A stretch of DNA of 64,000 nucleotides from Dirofilaria immitis (lineage: Eukaryota; Nematoda; Chromadorea; Rhabditida; Onchocercidae): contig JAKNDB010000098.1 of the NCBI GenBank assembly GCA_024305405.1, positions 3,963,501 to 4,027,500 of the forward strand, in the 5' to 3' direction. The notes under the pieces are model-generated. The model was given only the letters and a program-made list of their open reading frames with translations. It did no database searches and was not told where the DNA came from. Positions within the stretch are counted from its first letter, which is position 1, and each line of letters starts with the position of its first letter. Of this stretch, positions 1 through 13,046 are shown piece after piece. Made by a program: the position numbers and the translations under genes.

Positions 1-203
1 GAAAACAAAAACAGAATTACTTTTATAAGGAAAAACATGATATGTACGATGCAAGACTCATTAACTATTTTAATTCTACAGAAATGAAATTTACTAAATG
101 CAAGTCAAAAAAAGAATCTAAAATTCGAAATCTGATTAAAATTTGGGTCTTGAAAATTTACTATTTTAGAGCAGCAATCAAATACCAATTTTTTAAAATG
201 AGA

Positions 204-3200
204 CTAAGATAAATTCATCGGTTTAACACTTTTTTCTCCTTTTTTGAAGAAAGGTTTTTGTTTTCTTCGTTTCGACAATGCATCTGACTCAGGAAATACA
301 GGTCGTTTTACTTTATACGCAGCCGTACCACCTATACGTGATCCACGAAGTTGTGCACAAAAAGGTAAAAGAGCTGGCTCCCGTAAGAATAAACCACGTC
401 CTTCAGGCGTATGAGCCTTTAAGCGAATTTCTCCACGTCGAGACGTCACGCATACCCAGCCCAGCGAAGAAAGAACTATATCACCACAACCTTTCTGTGA
501 TCCAGTGCTTTCGAAGATCATTTCACTGCCTTTAAGCTGAAAAATAAAAATAATTATTATTATATGGTTTAGAATTTTCAAATTTTTATTTTGGAATATG
601 GAATTTCCAAATCGTAATAAGTATCTGCAATGTATCTGAAAAAGAATAAATCTAAATGTAAGAACTTACGCCCGGAAACCGCGCTATTCTTTCTGCATCT
701 CCAATCGGAGCAGCAAGAAGTGAGCTACCTAAATACTTTTCTCGAAAAGCTGCAATTTCAGACGTTTTTCTTATGAAAATCGGCAACTGCGCACTGGCAA
801 ATACAGTCAACTAAAACATTCAAACTTTCAATACAGTAATCTTAAGTAAATTTGCTATCATATAAAGAATAAACCATAAACATCCCAAATTATTTTACCA
901 AACCAGAAATTACATCTGTAATCGTCTATGAATTTGAAAATTTTCCGAATACAAGACAAAATTTTTCAATGCAAAATAAATTGATAACAAATTTTCTGAA
1001 AAAAATTACGAGAACACATGGTCGCCTTTCTGGATAATCTCTAGCTGAAATAGGGCCGGCAGCCGTCGGTAAACTAATCACATCGACCTGCGCAATGCCA
1101 CCAACAAGAAGAGATTCTTCTGAATGCATGATAAATGTTCTTGGCATAATCATTGTCCGAGGTAAAACAGTAATCAGTTCATCCAAAGTGAATAAATTCA
1201 AGATCTGAATAACAACATGAATTACTGTAACAATAACTCGAAAAAAAAATATAGTTGTAAAACAAAGTTATATATTTCAAAATTAAGTAGCTAATGAAGT
1301 GATAAAATCTACGTAATTCATTTGAGAGGAGGAATCCGGAAACAGAAATAAGGAAAATAAGCAAATATGCTTTATAAGATAGTGATAGAATATGACGTGC
1401 GTCTCTTAGGAAAGGAAACTATTAATTCGAATTAGGTAGTGAATAGGATTTATCAAATCGACTATATGTAGCAAAGAAATTAAAGAATAAACCTGATCCG
1501 AGTTGACCATTCCGGGAGTATCAAAGCACCATTTTCCCTTGGCAAAAACAAACGAATTCGGATCAAAACTAAAAATAGAATCAATATATAATAGTTTATT
1601 GCGAGGAAAAAACTAGTACATGTATTATACACTAATTGAAATCAATAAAATCTGTCCAAGTCACCAACTAATTTTGTGCAAGGAGTGATACAAAGTTAAA
1701 TAATCAACAAAATAAATACAAACTTACGCCCGTTTTGGTTTGTCAGTCTCTTCAGAATCGGTAAGTATGGAACGAAAAGATGGTGGTTGCAATTCTTTTT
1801 CACGGTCCTTTAAAATCACAAATGAGAGAAAATACATTCAAAATAATAAATATGCGAAATTATATTCAAATAGGCAAAAATAAACCTTGTACGAATTTCC
1901 AATGCCAGACTGCAACATTGCATATTTTATATCGCCTGACTGCTTATACAGTTTATACCGCATACGTTCCTCTTTCTTTTGCCAAGCTTGATTCGTTAAC
2001 AATCTATCTAATTCCGATATCAAATATGCAACATAAAAAAATTCCATCCGCATCATCACACTGCATGCAGATTATTTACAACTTATGATCCAAAAAAATG
2101 AGTGGAATAATAATTTTTGGCAATTATATTTATATTGCAAATAGTAGTGTACTCACAAAGAAAAAGGATGGAACAATAATGGAAGATAAAATCTATTAGA
2201 AAATAAAATATTTACAAAAATATTATCAGAAAAACATTTAAAATTTACCTTCGTCGTCTGATTTCCAATTTATGTGGTGAAGGATTCATTACTGGAAATT
2301 TTAACAGTGAAATGGTGGTACCAGGCCAAGGAGTTGTAGCTGCACGTTCTATCAGGTCTACAGCACGTACTTTGCATAAATCGGATTGCAGCAATGAATT
2401 GAAAAGTGTTCTGAAAATGCAATAGATTATTCAAAAAGCCAACTTTTGAGGTTTGTAAAAGAAAAAAATCCACTATATTTATATAATTTTCGATGGAGAA
2501 CCAATAGAACAATAAATTTTGTAATCATTATAGAAATCAGTACATCCAAATAGTCTTAGTTCTTCCAAACAAGAATCATGTTATTTTAAAACAGACAACG
2601 GTTATTAATAATAGATTAATTATGGTAATTTTCAATTACAAATCATATGACAAAATCAAAAAAAATAACTATCTATGTGAATATACAAGGAAGACTAACT
2701 GACGAGCCAAAAAGTTATAGATTTAACAACTGGTAGAATAAACGTACGATTTTCCTGCATTTGTACATCCGACTAAATACATATCATTTCGCAAAGTGTC
2801 TCGGGTTGAAAATCTTAAGAATATGTTCTGCAATAATACAGCCCTTGATGATTCTACAAAACATTTGATTTCTTGCTACAAAATAAAAAATTTAGTATTT
2901 CTTTGTGAATGTGAGGAAATTGTAATCATGATGACTAAGAATTATAATGTTACATAACTCGAAAAGTACCTCTTAATTTAAATTAATACTTCGATATATC
3001 TTATTTCGTTTTTCATTTGATGCTTTCCACACTTTTGATTTATTTTGTCTAACTTTTTTGTTCATTCTGACACTTTATATCCAAGAGTCAAAACTGTAAG
3101 TAACTAAACTCGAATTTCCAAATGTTACTCAAATATCATGAAATTTTTTATCATTTGAAAAACTATCAAAATCAGATGGAATCGACAAGGGAATATATCT

Positions 3201-5862
3201 CACTGAAACATTTTTTATCCTTATCAATTCTGAATAGTGATCTGGAGATAAGATTTCATAACTCTCATCTAAAATGTCTAATCCGTTCAGCAAATGGTGT
3301 TTTCTACTATAGTAATAATTTTGCAAAAATGAAATAGAAATATTCATTAAAATACAAACAGTAATAAGATCTTCGACACCATATCCTGTTTTCGCACTAA
3401 TAAGTGATGTATTTAAAATGTTGAAATTTTCAACAAATCCCGCTTCTTTCAACATATTATACAAACTCTGTCGAAAGTGACGCAAAAAACCACGGTGCGC
3501 ATCTGGCGGCAATAAGTCCACCTTATTTCCTATAATAATCAATACATAAGTAATATGAATAATTTGACCTGATTTTTTATTCAGTGTTTTCTTATTTTTT
3601 TAACAGATTTTTATTTTACGATTTTTTTGTAGAATGATGAAAACAGCATATGCTGGATGGAAAGAAGCAACATACCAACAACAATCATAGGCTTCTGATA
3701 ACCAATTATCTTTGGTAATTCAGAATAAATAGATCCCGGTAAATCACACATGTCAACAACAAGTATTATTAGCACTTCTTGCTTCAATTTTAAATGCTTC
3801 ATCATTGAGCGATAATCAACTTCACAAACATTCACATTCAACTGGAATAAAATAAATAGTAACTGTTACAGAAATTGATAAAATGGCTACTTAGTATTGG
3901 TATGCGATTATCAAAATACATAAGAATCAACTTAAGATCTAGTTTCGACCAAAATTTAAACAAAAATGTTCCAGAAATGTGATACGAAAATTAATTTATG
4001 TTATATTATAAATAATGGCTTCAATTTTTCTTATACAGATCGATAAAAGACTCCAACATGCTTATTTAGGATTATCGCCTATGCAGAAAGTGAAATTACT
4101 AACCAAAAAATTATGCCTTTTGAGCATATAGCACCTGCGACATAACTGATCTTTATAATCATCCAACTTCAAAAAACTTCTGCAGGCAGAAAACCCGGCA
4201 GAGAAGCATCCTGAAAATAAAAACGAAATTTCAAGAATAAGATATCACTTTCCGAAACAGTAGTAGCCAAAAAGGAAAAGAAATTCATCGTTCAATTTCT
4301 AGCTTCATTGATTCATTGAACTTCACTGCGCTAATAGCCAACAAATTAATCATACTGTATTAAATTTTAATAAGAAAATTAAGATATTGATAAGATATTG
4401 ATGATTATTTCGTACTCGACAATGAAAATTCGCTCCACAGGCACCACAGAATTTACTTGAAGAGGGTATTGACGGATCAACTGTACCGTAGTTGTCCAGA
4501 ATTTCATCACCTTCGTCCTCGATTACATTATCCTAAAGCTTATTAAACTAGAAATTTAAAAAGAAATGAAAAAAGCAAGTTTCTAATTTTCAAATTGCTT
4601 GAAACTTCTGAAAATAAATTTCAGAACAGGAAAACGTAGAATTAACATATAAACAATTTCGTCACAATAACAAACTTTAGGATCGATGCTTTGTCCTGGT
4701 AGCTGAAAATCAATTTCTTCAACAGCGTCTTCGGCGCCGTAGCGAATTACGATTTCATCGTCAACACTAAAATTTTAGAACTATTTTGACATTCATCATA
4801 TAATTATCATAAGTACACAAGGAATTCTGTACATTTCTCCTATTCATATATAAGCCTAAGAGAATTTAACTTAAACTTGAAATGAAAATATGACAAACTT
4901 TTCTAATTCACCACCAGGTATATCTGTCGTTGAACCAACAACAAATTCATCGACAAAGCCATCCCCATAAACATAAAATCCACGATCTGAACCAGGAAGC
5001 TTTGAAAATGTTGGTGAATTTTCTGTAGGATTTATTGGAATAAACGAATCAGCTTTCAGAAGAAAGGAACCAGCTAATGGGAAATCCTGCAATAATCTGA
5101 CTGAACTTTTAATATCAAACTAAATCCTACTTAAGTCAAATAAGAAATTGCGAATTATTGTATTTCCAAAATCTTCAATCAGTGTATACGAAACGAAATG
5201 AATTGACGACTTGCATCTTGAAATTCACATTACCGTCGATTACAAATAAACATTACAATGTGAACTACAAACAACATTGTAATGACCGCTGTATTCAAAA
5301 TTGGTATTTACTCATAAATTTAATTTTAAAATAATAATAAGGTGGTTTCTAAAAACAAAGAAAAAATGCAAAAATTACATCCGGTTCTTCTCTATTTCCT
5401 TTAAAACCATGCTCAAAAGTTAATTCATTCTTTTCATATTCATCTTTCTCTTTCTTAGCTTGTCGATATGCAACAATCGAAGCATACTTGTTTGCATTTA
5501 TCCTGAAATTAATGATCACAAAGGCAGTTACTGCGAATCTCTTTCAAATTTTAAAATTTAGCATAGAGTTATGATATAACAAAAAATAGAAATAAGTAAA
5601 ATAAAGCATACTCCAAATATCTGTTAGCAGATAAAGAATCCAAATCCATTTCTAAAGCTTGATTTTTATTCTCAACCCAAGAAGCTTCCAACCGTTTCCG
5701 CATTAATTCATTAATTTTCGAAACTGAAAGTGCTTTTGTCGGAATATTTTCAACAGTCTTTGTTTTTCGTCGTAGACGTCGACCAAATGAGTGAGTTCGT
5801 TGTCGTATAGGTAATAACGAAAACGAAAACGATTTTAAGGTTGGCAAAGTTCCACGCAGCAT
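204..5862 (-). CDS. noa1: NOA1/YqeH-type circularly permuted mitochondrial GTPase, 16 exons
   Basis: Homologue of nitric-oxide-associated protein 1, a GTPase that supports mitochondrial ribosome assembly and translation. Exons (high to low): 5862-5612, 5502-5379, 5086-4899, 4766-4676, 4532-4416, 4210-4104, 3841-3676, 3529-3360, 2875-2748, 2410-2249, 2060-1886, 1807-1728, 1568-1493, 1204-1010, 810-670, 536-204. These give about 834 aa, longer than the roughly 700 aa of the human protein. The N-terminus is Arg/Lys/Ser-rich, consistent with a mitochondrial import signal. A zinc finger follows (CGAC near residue 247, LCRRC near 280). GTPase motifs come in permuted order: GNKVD (G4, about 348), GCTNAGKS (G1, about 440), TTPWPGTT (G2), DTPG (G3, about 602). 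The start was chosen because an AG acceptor lies 8 nt upstream. All phases close except in exon 6, which needs one more T in the six-T run at 4171-4176. The exon 11 acceptor is the least certain. Identification is firm; the motifs are seen and the role is family knowledge. Confidence 0.93.
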
Positions 5863-6105
5863 AATGATAACTGCCGTACAATTTTTACTTTCGAACTTTA
5901 CGAACTATTTGTACTGTCGTCATTAATATTAGAGATGTAGTGAACTGAAATATCAGAAAAAGTTCAGAAAATATTAATATAAGTTTTATATAAACTTAAA
6001 ATCTAAATGAGAAAAAGAAAGGATATCTGCTTAATTCTATTTTTCAGAAAAAATCATTGTTACGGAATGATTTCAGAAAGTAATTTCCTTCCCAAACCAG
6101 AATAC

Positions 6106-6986
6106 TCACCTTTTTTTCACCAGGACTTCCGGTATTTGCAAAAAAGATTGCAAATCAACACTACCAACTCCGGCACCTCTTCCAAAATCGTCTTCTATAA
6201 TCTGCAAAAGATCACTACAACTATGAAAAATTCAAAGAGAAATTAGAAATTTCCAACAGCCAATCTATTTCATTACCAAAAAGTAGGCAAAACTTACTTC
6301 AACATCTTCAAAAACGCCATGCAACTGGATAAAATTATGTACTAAAACAAGGATAATAAATACAGCAACAGCTATCGGTAACAGTAATGGTATAGCAATA
6401 GCCCAATATTTTGCCGGTAAATATGTTAAATGAAGTGATTCCAAGTAAGGTGTTGGAACAATAGCCCAAATTAGATATAAAGCTAGAAAAAACCAGGAGC
6501 AAACAAATAATGCAAAACCTGAAATATATGCCATAAAATATATCATGTTCAACCTAAAATTTTTAATTTTTCACTTCATTAAAAAAATAAAAATTAGTCG
6601 TACCCGAAGATTTATTAATTAAATATATTAATTTATCTATGCTTTCTCTCTTGCTTCTTCTTACAATAATTCGAAGACATTTTACTATTTTTAAATTTTC
6701 TGTTACTAAATTATTATCATTATATATGAGCTAAAAATATTCCATTTCTTTTAGCAAACAGTAAAGTTTTAAATGATACTAAACATTTTTTAGAAAATAA
6801 TAATTTTGAGACACTAGCTGATGTATTACGAATAAATCAATACTGAGTTTAGTAGTTAATGGAATTTAAAAAATTTCTCTCAAAACTGAGTATACCATAT
6901 ATTCCTCGAGCAGGTGAAGGATTTGGTGAAGCATATGGTGGTATCGAATTTGAACTACCTTCTAATAAATCATCAACAATAACCAT
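6106..6986 (-). CDS. pigp: PIG-P, subunit of the GPI-GlcNAc transferase
   Basis: PIG-P is a small ER membrane subunit of the enzyme that transfers GlcNAc to phosphatidylinositol, the first step of GPI-anchor synthesis. Three exons (6986-6896, 6518-6298, 6201-6106) join in phase without correction to give 135 aa, the normal family length. The N-terminal segment is Pro/Ser-rich and ends PSPARGIYG. It is followed by two hydrophobic helices (roughly residues 31-55 and 70-92). Between them is the family signature of a Trp-Ala-Ile-Val-Pro stretch followed by LTYLPAKYWAIA. The C-terminal tail is short and acidic, then polar, and ends VKKR. The start ATG is 6 nt after an AG acceptor, and an in-frame stop lies 9 nt upstream. 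The stop is 243 bp from the start of noa1 on the same strand. A longer reading through the intron end near 6552 was rejected because splicing at 6518 restores the family sequence. Confidence 0.93.
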
Positions 6987-7706
6987 ACGGTTCTATTATC
7001 AATCATGAAAGGGCTTCACGTACTACTGAAAATATCCTTAAAATTTTCTAATTAATAACTACAACATTATTATCCTTCTCTCTTCAATTAAAGAGAAAAG
7101 AATTGTAATTATAAATTGGAAAAAAAACCACACTTTCCCTAAAATCGTATGCAAAATGAATTCAAAAAATTTTATCTAATAACAAATAACATATATAAAA
7201 CAAATAATATTAAGAGAACATTAAAAACTTATATATATTGCATAATAGTGTATAATGCATAATATAATATATTCGTCTATCACAGAAAACAAAGAAACAG
7301 AAGTCCAATTCAGTGTTTTCAACGTTTAATTCAATCTATAAATTATTGAGCATATATCTGTCTGTGATTGTATCACTTAGAATGATTGGGATAAATGAAC
7401 ATCTAAAATAGGATTCGTACTGTCACTATCCAGTTTCCCGTTTTATTAGATTCTGCATATTCTCAAGGTCATATAAGATAAAATGTAGAAGAAAATATAT
7501 ATATATATATAGTAGAAGACTGATTAATTATACACAAAGTTTTAAGCTGATAAGATCTAGTCTTTTTAAATAGATAAAAAAATGAACAGTTTTGGAGATT
7601 TCTATAGAAACAGTATAGTGAAATAATAATTCGACTCACGATCTTGCTAATCTGTCAGAAAATAATTATAATAAATAATTAAGAATAAGTGATATGATGC
7701 ATTCTA

Positions 7707-10700
7707 TCATTCCCACTCATAATCATCGATTTTATCAACATTACTATATTCATCGTTTTCTTCTTTAGGCGGTGGTGGTGGTATTCGCGCACTCATATGT
7801 GCAAATGCTCCTTCGCTTAATCCTACAGATTTTATTGGTTCTCGACGTTCCGACTTTTTCCAAACATTCCTGTAAAGTTTTCAACAAATTCAATAATTCA
7901 ATAAAAGAGCAATAAATTTTACTTTTACCAACAAATTCTACAGGAACGAAATATGCATAGCTGTAAATATGATTCAAATTTTAGCACCTTTACGCCTTTG
8001 TTCTAAAGCTTTCGCTAGCGAAGACATCAAGTCGTCGCTCGACGAAGAAGCAACTGCATTTCGCTTGGGTAGTACCGATGTATCCTCAGCAAGCACTTCT
8101 TCCTGAAAATAATTTACTTATTAGTTATGCCAGGTGAATGCTACATTTATTTTCTTTGGTTGAAGATGGAAAAGATGTCGAGCAATTTTAAAATTACTTA
8201 CTCTGTTTCTTATTGATCGCAATTTCGCACCTTTCACACCTCCAGCTCTACGTATAGCATCCATTAAATTAGCTCTATCATCATTAACTACAATTATCGG
8301 CTTCGATGAATTACTAACTGTGGTTTGCGCTTCAAGTTGTACTGGTGGTGGTGGTGGCGGTGGAGGAGGTGGTGGTGGAGGCGAAGATGGTATTTTTTCT
8401 GAAAAGTACAAACTACATAACATTCATGTGAAACATAAACGACTTCGTCGTTTTTTAAGACTCTCGAGTCTTAAAAACAATGAATAATTGAAACTCTTTA
8501 AATTTTTTTTCTCATGCTTCAATGGAAATGAATATAACTAGTTTTGTTGTAACTATGATTTTGGATATATCAAATTTCCTTCCAGAAATACAAATACTAC
8601 ATTACAGATAAAAGAAAAAAAAGGAAAAGAAAAAAAAGTAGCCGTACTGGATATAATTCATGAGGAACTATTTAAACATTAACGATTATAACATTCCTCA
8701 GAATAAAGAATAAAGAAAGAGAAACACTTTCATTCTACAAAATTTTTATAATGAAAAAAAGAAAGAAAAGAAACATAATGATTAAGAAAATAAAGATGAA
8801 CAGAGAGAACACAGCTGACTGAATTGACAAAATTTTCAGCCGTCTCTTATTCAACTTTCGCACAGTATTAAAAATTAAGCCTAAACTCATAGCAGAATGT
8901 ACGAACAAAATTTGAATTCAGAAATTCATAGAATAAAAAATGACAATTCAAAATAATTGATATCTTTTATTCATCGAGTGGTGAAAATGAAAATTCAGCA
9001 AAATTAGCGATAAACTTTTGAATACCAGCCTAAATTATGATTTAAGATTCTAAAATATCGAAATATATATATTTTGGCATGCAAATAATATAATATGAAA
9101 TGTTAATCTCTCTATTATACAATCTGCTCTCCACTTTTTTCTAATTCATTTTCCTCATTTTTCAGGAAATATCTCTCAGTTTCTGATCATAAACAAATTT
9201 CAGCAATGAAGTTGCAAATTTATAATTGAAGCATCTTGTGCTAAGTAAAAGTATTTGCAGTAGAAACTCTTGCGTGGAGAAATATAATGTTAATTTGATG
9301 GTAATTTAATATCCAATTTAAAATGGAAATGAACAAATTCAATTTGTTGAAACGAACCGCTATTTAATATGGAAAATGCACTGTTTCTAATGTTTCATTC
9401 CTGGGAGCGGCTGAATTTGCTATCTGTTGTTTTGTTGCTTCAGGAGATACTTCGTATGCTACACTTTTTCCTGCAGTGGGAAACTGCGAATTCACGGTGT
9501 TCTCATTTGTTATTGAGGACAGTTTACCAATATTTTCTGCCATAGTCAATTCTGGTTTAACTAACGTTTCTTCATTATTAATATCTTTTTCCGCGATTGG
9601 GATATCTTGCGATTCAGCAGTACTTGATATATCTCTTCCTAAATTATTCTGAACAGCCAACGAGTCAGGAGGAAGACCTGGAATTAAACCATATTTGCAA
9701 ATAAAGAGTTTTACTTATTACATAAGTGAATCCCAGGTAGCAGGTTAAACCGGCAAGGAAATTTCCAAAACTTTTCAAATAAAATCTTAGAGATCATAGA
9801 AAATACACTTGGATTAAGAACTCCTAAGGCATTGTCGAAAAATACATATGCTAAAAAAGGAGAATAAATCGATAACTCGCACCAGCAAGTTTTAAAACAA
9901 ATAAGATGGCTAAGATATACTCGTTGAATTGAATAATGATTCTGGAAGGCTGAAATTCTGAAGTGAACCGAATTCCGGTTGATACTGTAACGGATCTGCT
10001 TTCTGTTTCACGCTGACATCCAAGGTTGAGTCATCAGCTACTGGTGCAGGTTGTTGTATCTTGGATTCCGTTTCCGTATGTAACTATAAGAATATGTAAA
10101 AATTCGCAAAAACTATTTATCTTTATTTGCAGTTTAGTTTTAATAATATAAACGATTAAGTTTTTAAGAGCGGCTTCTTTTCCTCTTTCTGAAGCCATCT
10201 CTTACCACTTTAAAAGAATAAGGGAAATTCAAACCTACTTCAGTTTTCACATTATTAAAAGGATCCATGAATCGATCATCAGTATAAACATTCAGCGTAG
10301 TATTAAACAGCAGTAAATCGGCCACTGATTGCAAATTATCAGGAATCTGTCTGGCTGAAAGCAAATTTCTGACTCAAACGTCTCTCTTTGAAAGCATATA
10401 ATTAAGCTTCCGAGAAACTACAATAAGTTTTGATTTTTTCCCGAAATTTCAAGTTCTGGTCAACTTATCCAGACAGTTTTACCCAGGAAAGCAAAAGCTA
10501 TTTTTTAGACACAAACTACAAATAAAATTTTCTCTTAAACATATAAAGATAATTTACTGCATTTCTTTGGTTTCATTTTTCTTTCTGTGAATCGATAAAA
10601 TGTTCGCTTTTCATCCAAAATTGCTGCAACATCTTTTGATTCATTTAAATCATATTTATGCTTCGCATTAATTTTCTTCAAGAAAACTTTCGTATCTGTC

Positions 10701-11166
10701 TGTAATCCTTTGCCCAAAATACTCTGCTGACATTCATTTTCGATCTCTACAAATTTCCCAGGGGCACTAATTACGATTGCAGAGTTCATCTGAAAAATCA
10801 CATGATATTATTAGGACTTGCTTATTGTAACCAACAATTTTCAATTTTTTAATTTCATTTTAATTTCATATTTTTTTTTGTAAAATATTTTGACAATGTA
10901 AATGAACATTTCTTATAAGTCAGATATTAAAATAAGAAGACTATTTCTCATAAAATCTTTACTAACTTCTCTGATTTGGTCGACTTTTTAGCAACTTGCT
11001 GCAGATTCAGTTGAACGCGATTAGCATGCTCATTAAAACTTTTTATCCTATTCGACAAACGTTCAAATATTTCATTGGATAAATTTATTAATTGTTCCAA
11101 ACTGACAACAATCCATTCCACAGCTTCTTCATGACTTGCATCACTTGGTATCATACAAACAGACAT
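7707..11166 (-). CDS. wash1: WASH complex subunit 1 (WASP-family Arp2/3 activator), 8 coding exons
   Basis: WASH1 activates Arp2/3 on endosomes to drive cargo sorting. Coding exons: 11166-10963, 10789-10558, 10354-10239, 10083-9921, 9677-about 9382, 8398-8202, 8102-7988, 7869-7707; about 495 aa, close to human WASH1 (465 aa). Exons 1-3 carry the WAHD1 region, including SVADLLLFNTTLNVY near residue 160. Exons 4-5 are low-complexity and poorly conserved. Exon 6 has 13 consecutive prolines and then a WH2 actin-binding helix (DDRANLMDAIRRAGG, KLRSI). Exon 7 holds the central segment ending RRKG. Exon 8 has PPPPP and ends in the acidic motif DDYEWE. Two phase problems remain. Exon 8 needs one more A in the five-A run (T5 at 7855-7859 on the plus strand), which gives the expected RRKGMFGK. 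The exon 5 to exon 6 join is off by one and its donor is not certain. An AG acceptor about 17 nt before the ATG may be a trans-splice site. Confidence 0.9.
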
Positions 11167-11315
11167 TCCTCTTGACAATAATCTGCAAGATGGAATTCAA
11201 TTTGCATCAATCTACTGCAACAGAGTTTAACGAATATAAAACCTTTAAATTAATTCCTTCAGGTTTAAGAGGAAAGTAAAAACGCTTAAATTCATGTAAT
11301 TTAAATTGTACTCAC

Positions 11316-11433
11316 CTTTATGAGCTTTTAATCGTTTTCGTCGATTTTCCGTATTTCGAAAATTGAAAATTTTGCAAGCTAAAGAAAATTCGCAATAATG
11401 CGACGAGATTTTTAGTTCATTTTCTTTATTATC
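11316..11433 (-). other. Possible 5' untranslated exon upstream of wash1
   Basis: This segment is bounded by a TTTCAG-type acceptor and a GTGAGT donor and is open in one frame for 39 codons. Joining it to the first wash1 coding exon does not extend that protein: the linking frame has a stop just before the junction. It may be a 5' UTR exon of wash1, an exon of an unrecognised transcript, or chance. I recognise no domain in it. Confidence 0.3.
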
Positions 11434-13046
11434 CTGAAATATTGCTGCTTTAATATGCCTAAATTTATCGATTCTCGAATATGACATCCAAGAAATGCAT
11501 ATGAAAGGCACGACAAATATATACAATACTGTTTACCTAATAGAATAATATGCAATTAAGTTCTTCTATATTTATGCTAATCAGCATATTCAGAAATTTT
11601 CAAATTAATTAATTGTTTTTTTAACTTAAAAACATAAAAGTAATAATATTCCGAGAAACAGTTCATTGTTATCTTTTTGGTATATCATTTAGTGCTGCAC
11701 TGTTCACCGGAATGTTTTAGGCTGTGCGTTAATGGGATTCTTTATTAGTGATTCCTTTCGTAAGTTATTTTAAGCTGTCTTAAATTATAAATTTTAACTT
11801 ATGATTTATTTGGTAAATGATTTAAAAGGCGTCCTAAAGTTATTCAGATCATATATTATACATAAGTAAATTATTTTATTTTATAACTCTTAGTAATACT
11901 AATAAGTAATTGTGTTAAATAGTAGAACTTTGACAGTAATGTATACGTATTGCCAATATGTAGTGAAATGTTTTCATATTTTTCTTTTTCACGTGAAATT
12001 TAAAATTTTTCAATTTGCATAGTTTTACTAAAAATTAATAACGCCATGCACATTTGTATAATAATTATTTTAACCAAATAAATCATCACGTGAAACTAGC
12101 GATATACTACGTGTAATAAAAATGCTCACAAATCAATATAAATATTATAATATGTGAAACGTTATTTACATTTATTACTTACTTATGCAACCACTAAATG
12201 ATGATTGCATTGATACTTCCCAAGTATTCGTTATTAATATTACCTATTTGGAGGAAAAGTAAAAAATAATTATATAGCAAATATAAATAATTAAATAAAA
12301 TACAGAAGAAATTAATTTCTCATTTTTTTGATTTAAATTTCATCCAAATATTATCATTAATCATTAAATTTTTAGATTATTATCCAATAATTATCATTAA
12401 ATTCTATAATTCTAAACTAATTATCAAGATAAGCTAGATGTCACACGACAAACATATCAAAGAATGATATTTTAATATAAACGAAAAGATGTAAAAATAA
12501 TAAAATAAATTTTGAGAAAAAGAAACTATTAGTACTATTAGCATTACAAGAATTTCTTACATTCAATAAAAACATTTGTTATATATTAGTCAAACGAATA
12601 AACAAAAAAAAGAAATTTGAAATAAAATTGGAAAAAATTAATTTATTCCGTCATTAAGTCTGCACGTAACACGTTAATATCACTAAATGAGAATTCTTAG
12701 AGAAATGGAATATAATATATTTGAAATTTCTCGAGAAAAAAAGCTTTAAATTCATCCTATTGAATGCGCAAACAATATTAAAAGTATAAGAAAGAAAAAG
12801 GAAACTAAAAATGAAAGATTAAGTGTTGCAATTCAACCATTTCGATACATTTTGAACAGAATGAAAATTAACATCCTAGACCTGAAATTAAATTTAAAGC
12901 TAATTAATTATATGAATGTTCCTGGAATTAAATATAGAGATAATTTTATGAATGTTTTTCCTTTTTTTAGTATCATTTGGGCTGTTTTGTCATTTTATAT
13001 TATTGCATGTCATAATTCTACTATGCAAAACTAAAAATAAGCAAAA
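11434..13046. other. Intergenic spacer
   Basis: Very AT-rich spacer between the divergent wash1 (minus) and the small disordered-protein gene (plus). It probably holds both promoters. I see no coding exon with plausible splice sites, no structured RNA and no notable repeat. Confidence 0.6.

Noticed and set aside
278..535. Plus-strand open frame of 85 codons
   Set aside because: Antisense shadow of the last noa1 exon, which matches the family closely.
1780..2088. Plus-strand open frame of 102 codons
   Set aside because: Lies over noa1 exons 11-12 on the other strand; no splice context or domain of its own.
6265..6552. Single-exon reading of PIGP starting near 6552
   Set aside because: Splicing from 6896 to 6518 gives the conserved PSPARGIYG-FALF junction; the upstream part is intron.
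6859..7008. Plus-strand 49-codon frame starting ATGGAATTT
   Set aside because: Antisense to PIGP exon 1; no evidence of its own.
12852..13034. 60-codon plus-strand frame
   Set aside because: No domain, no splice link to the following gene, which has its own start at 13047.
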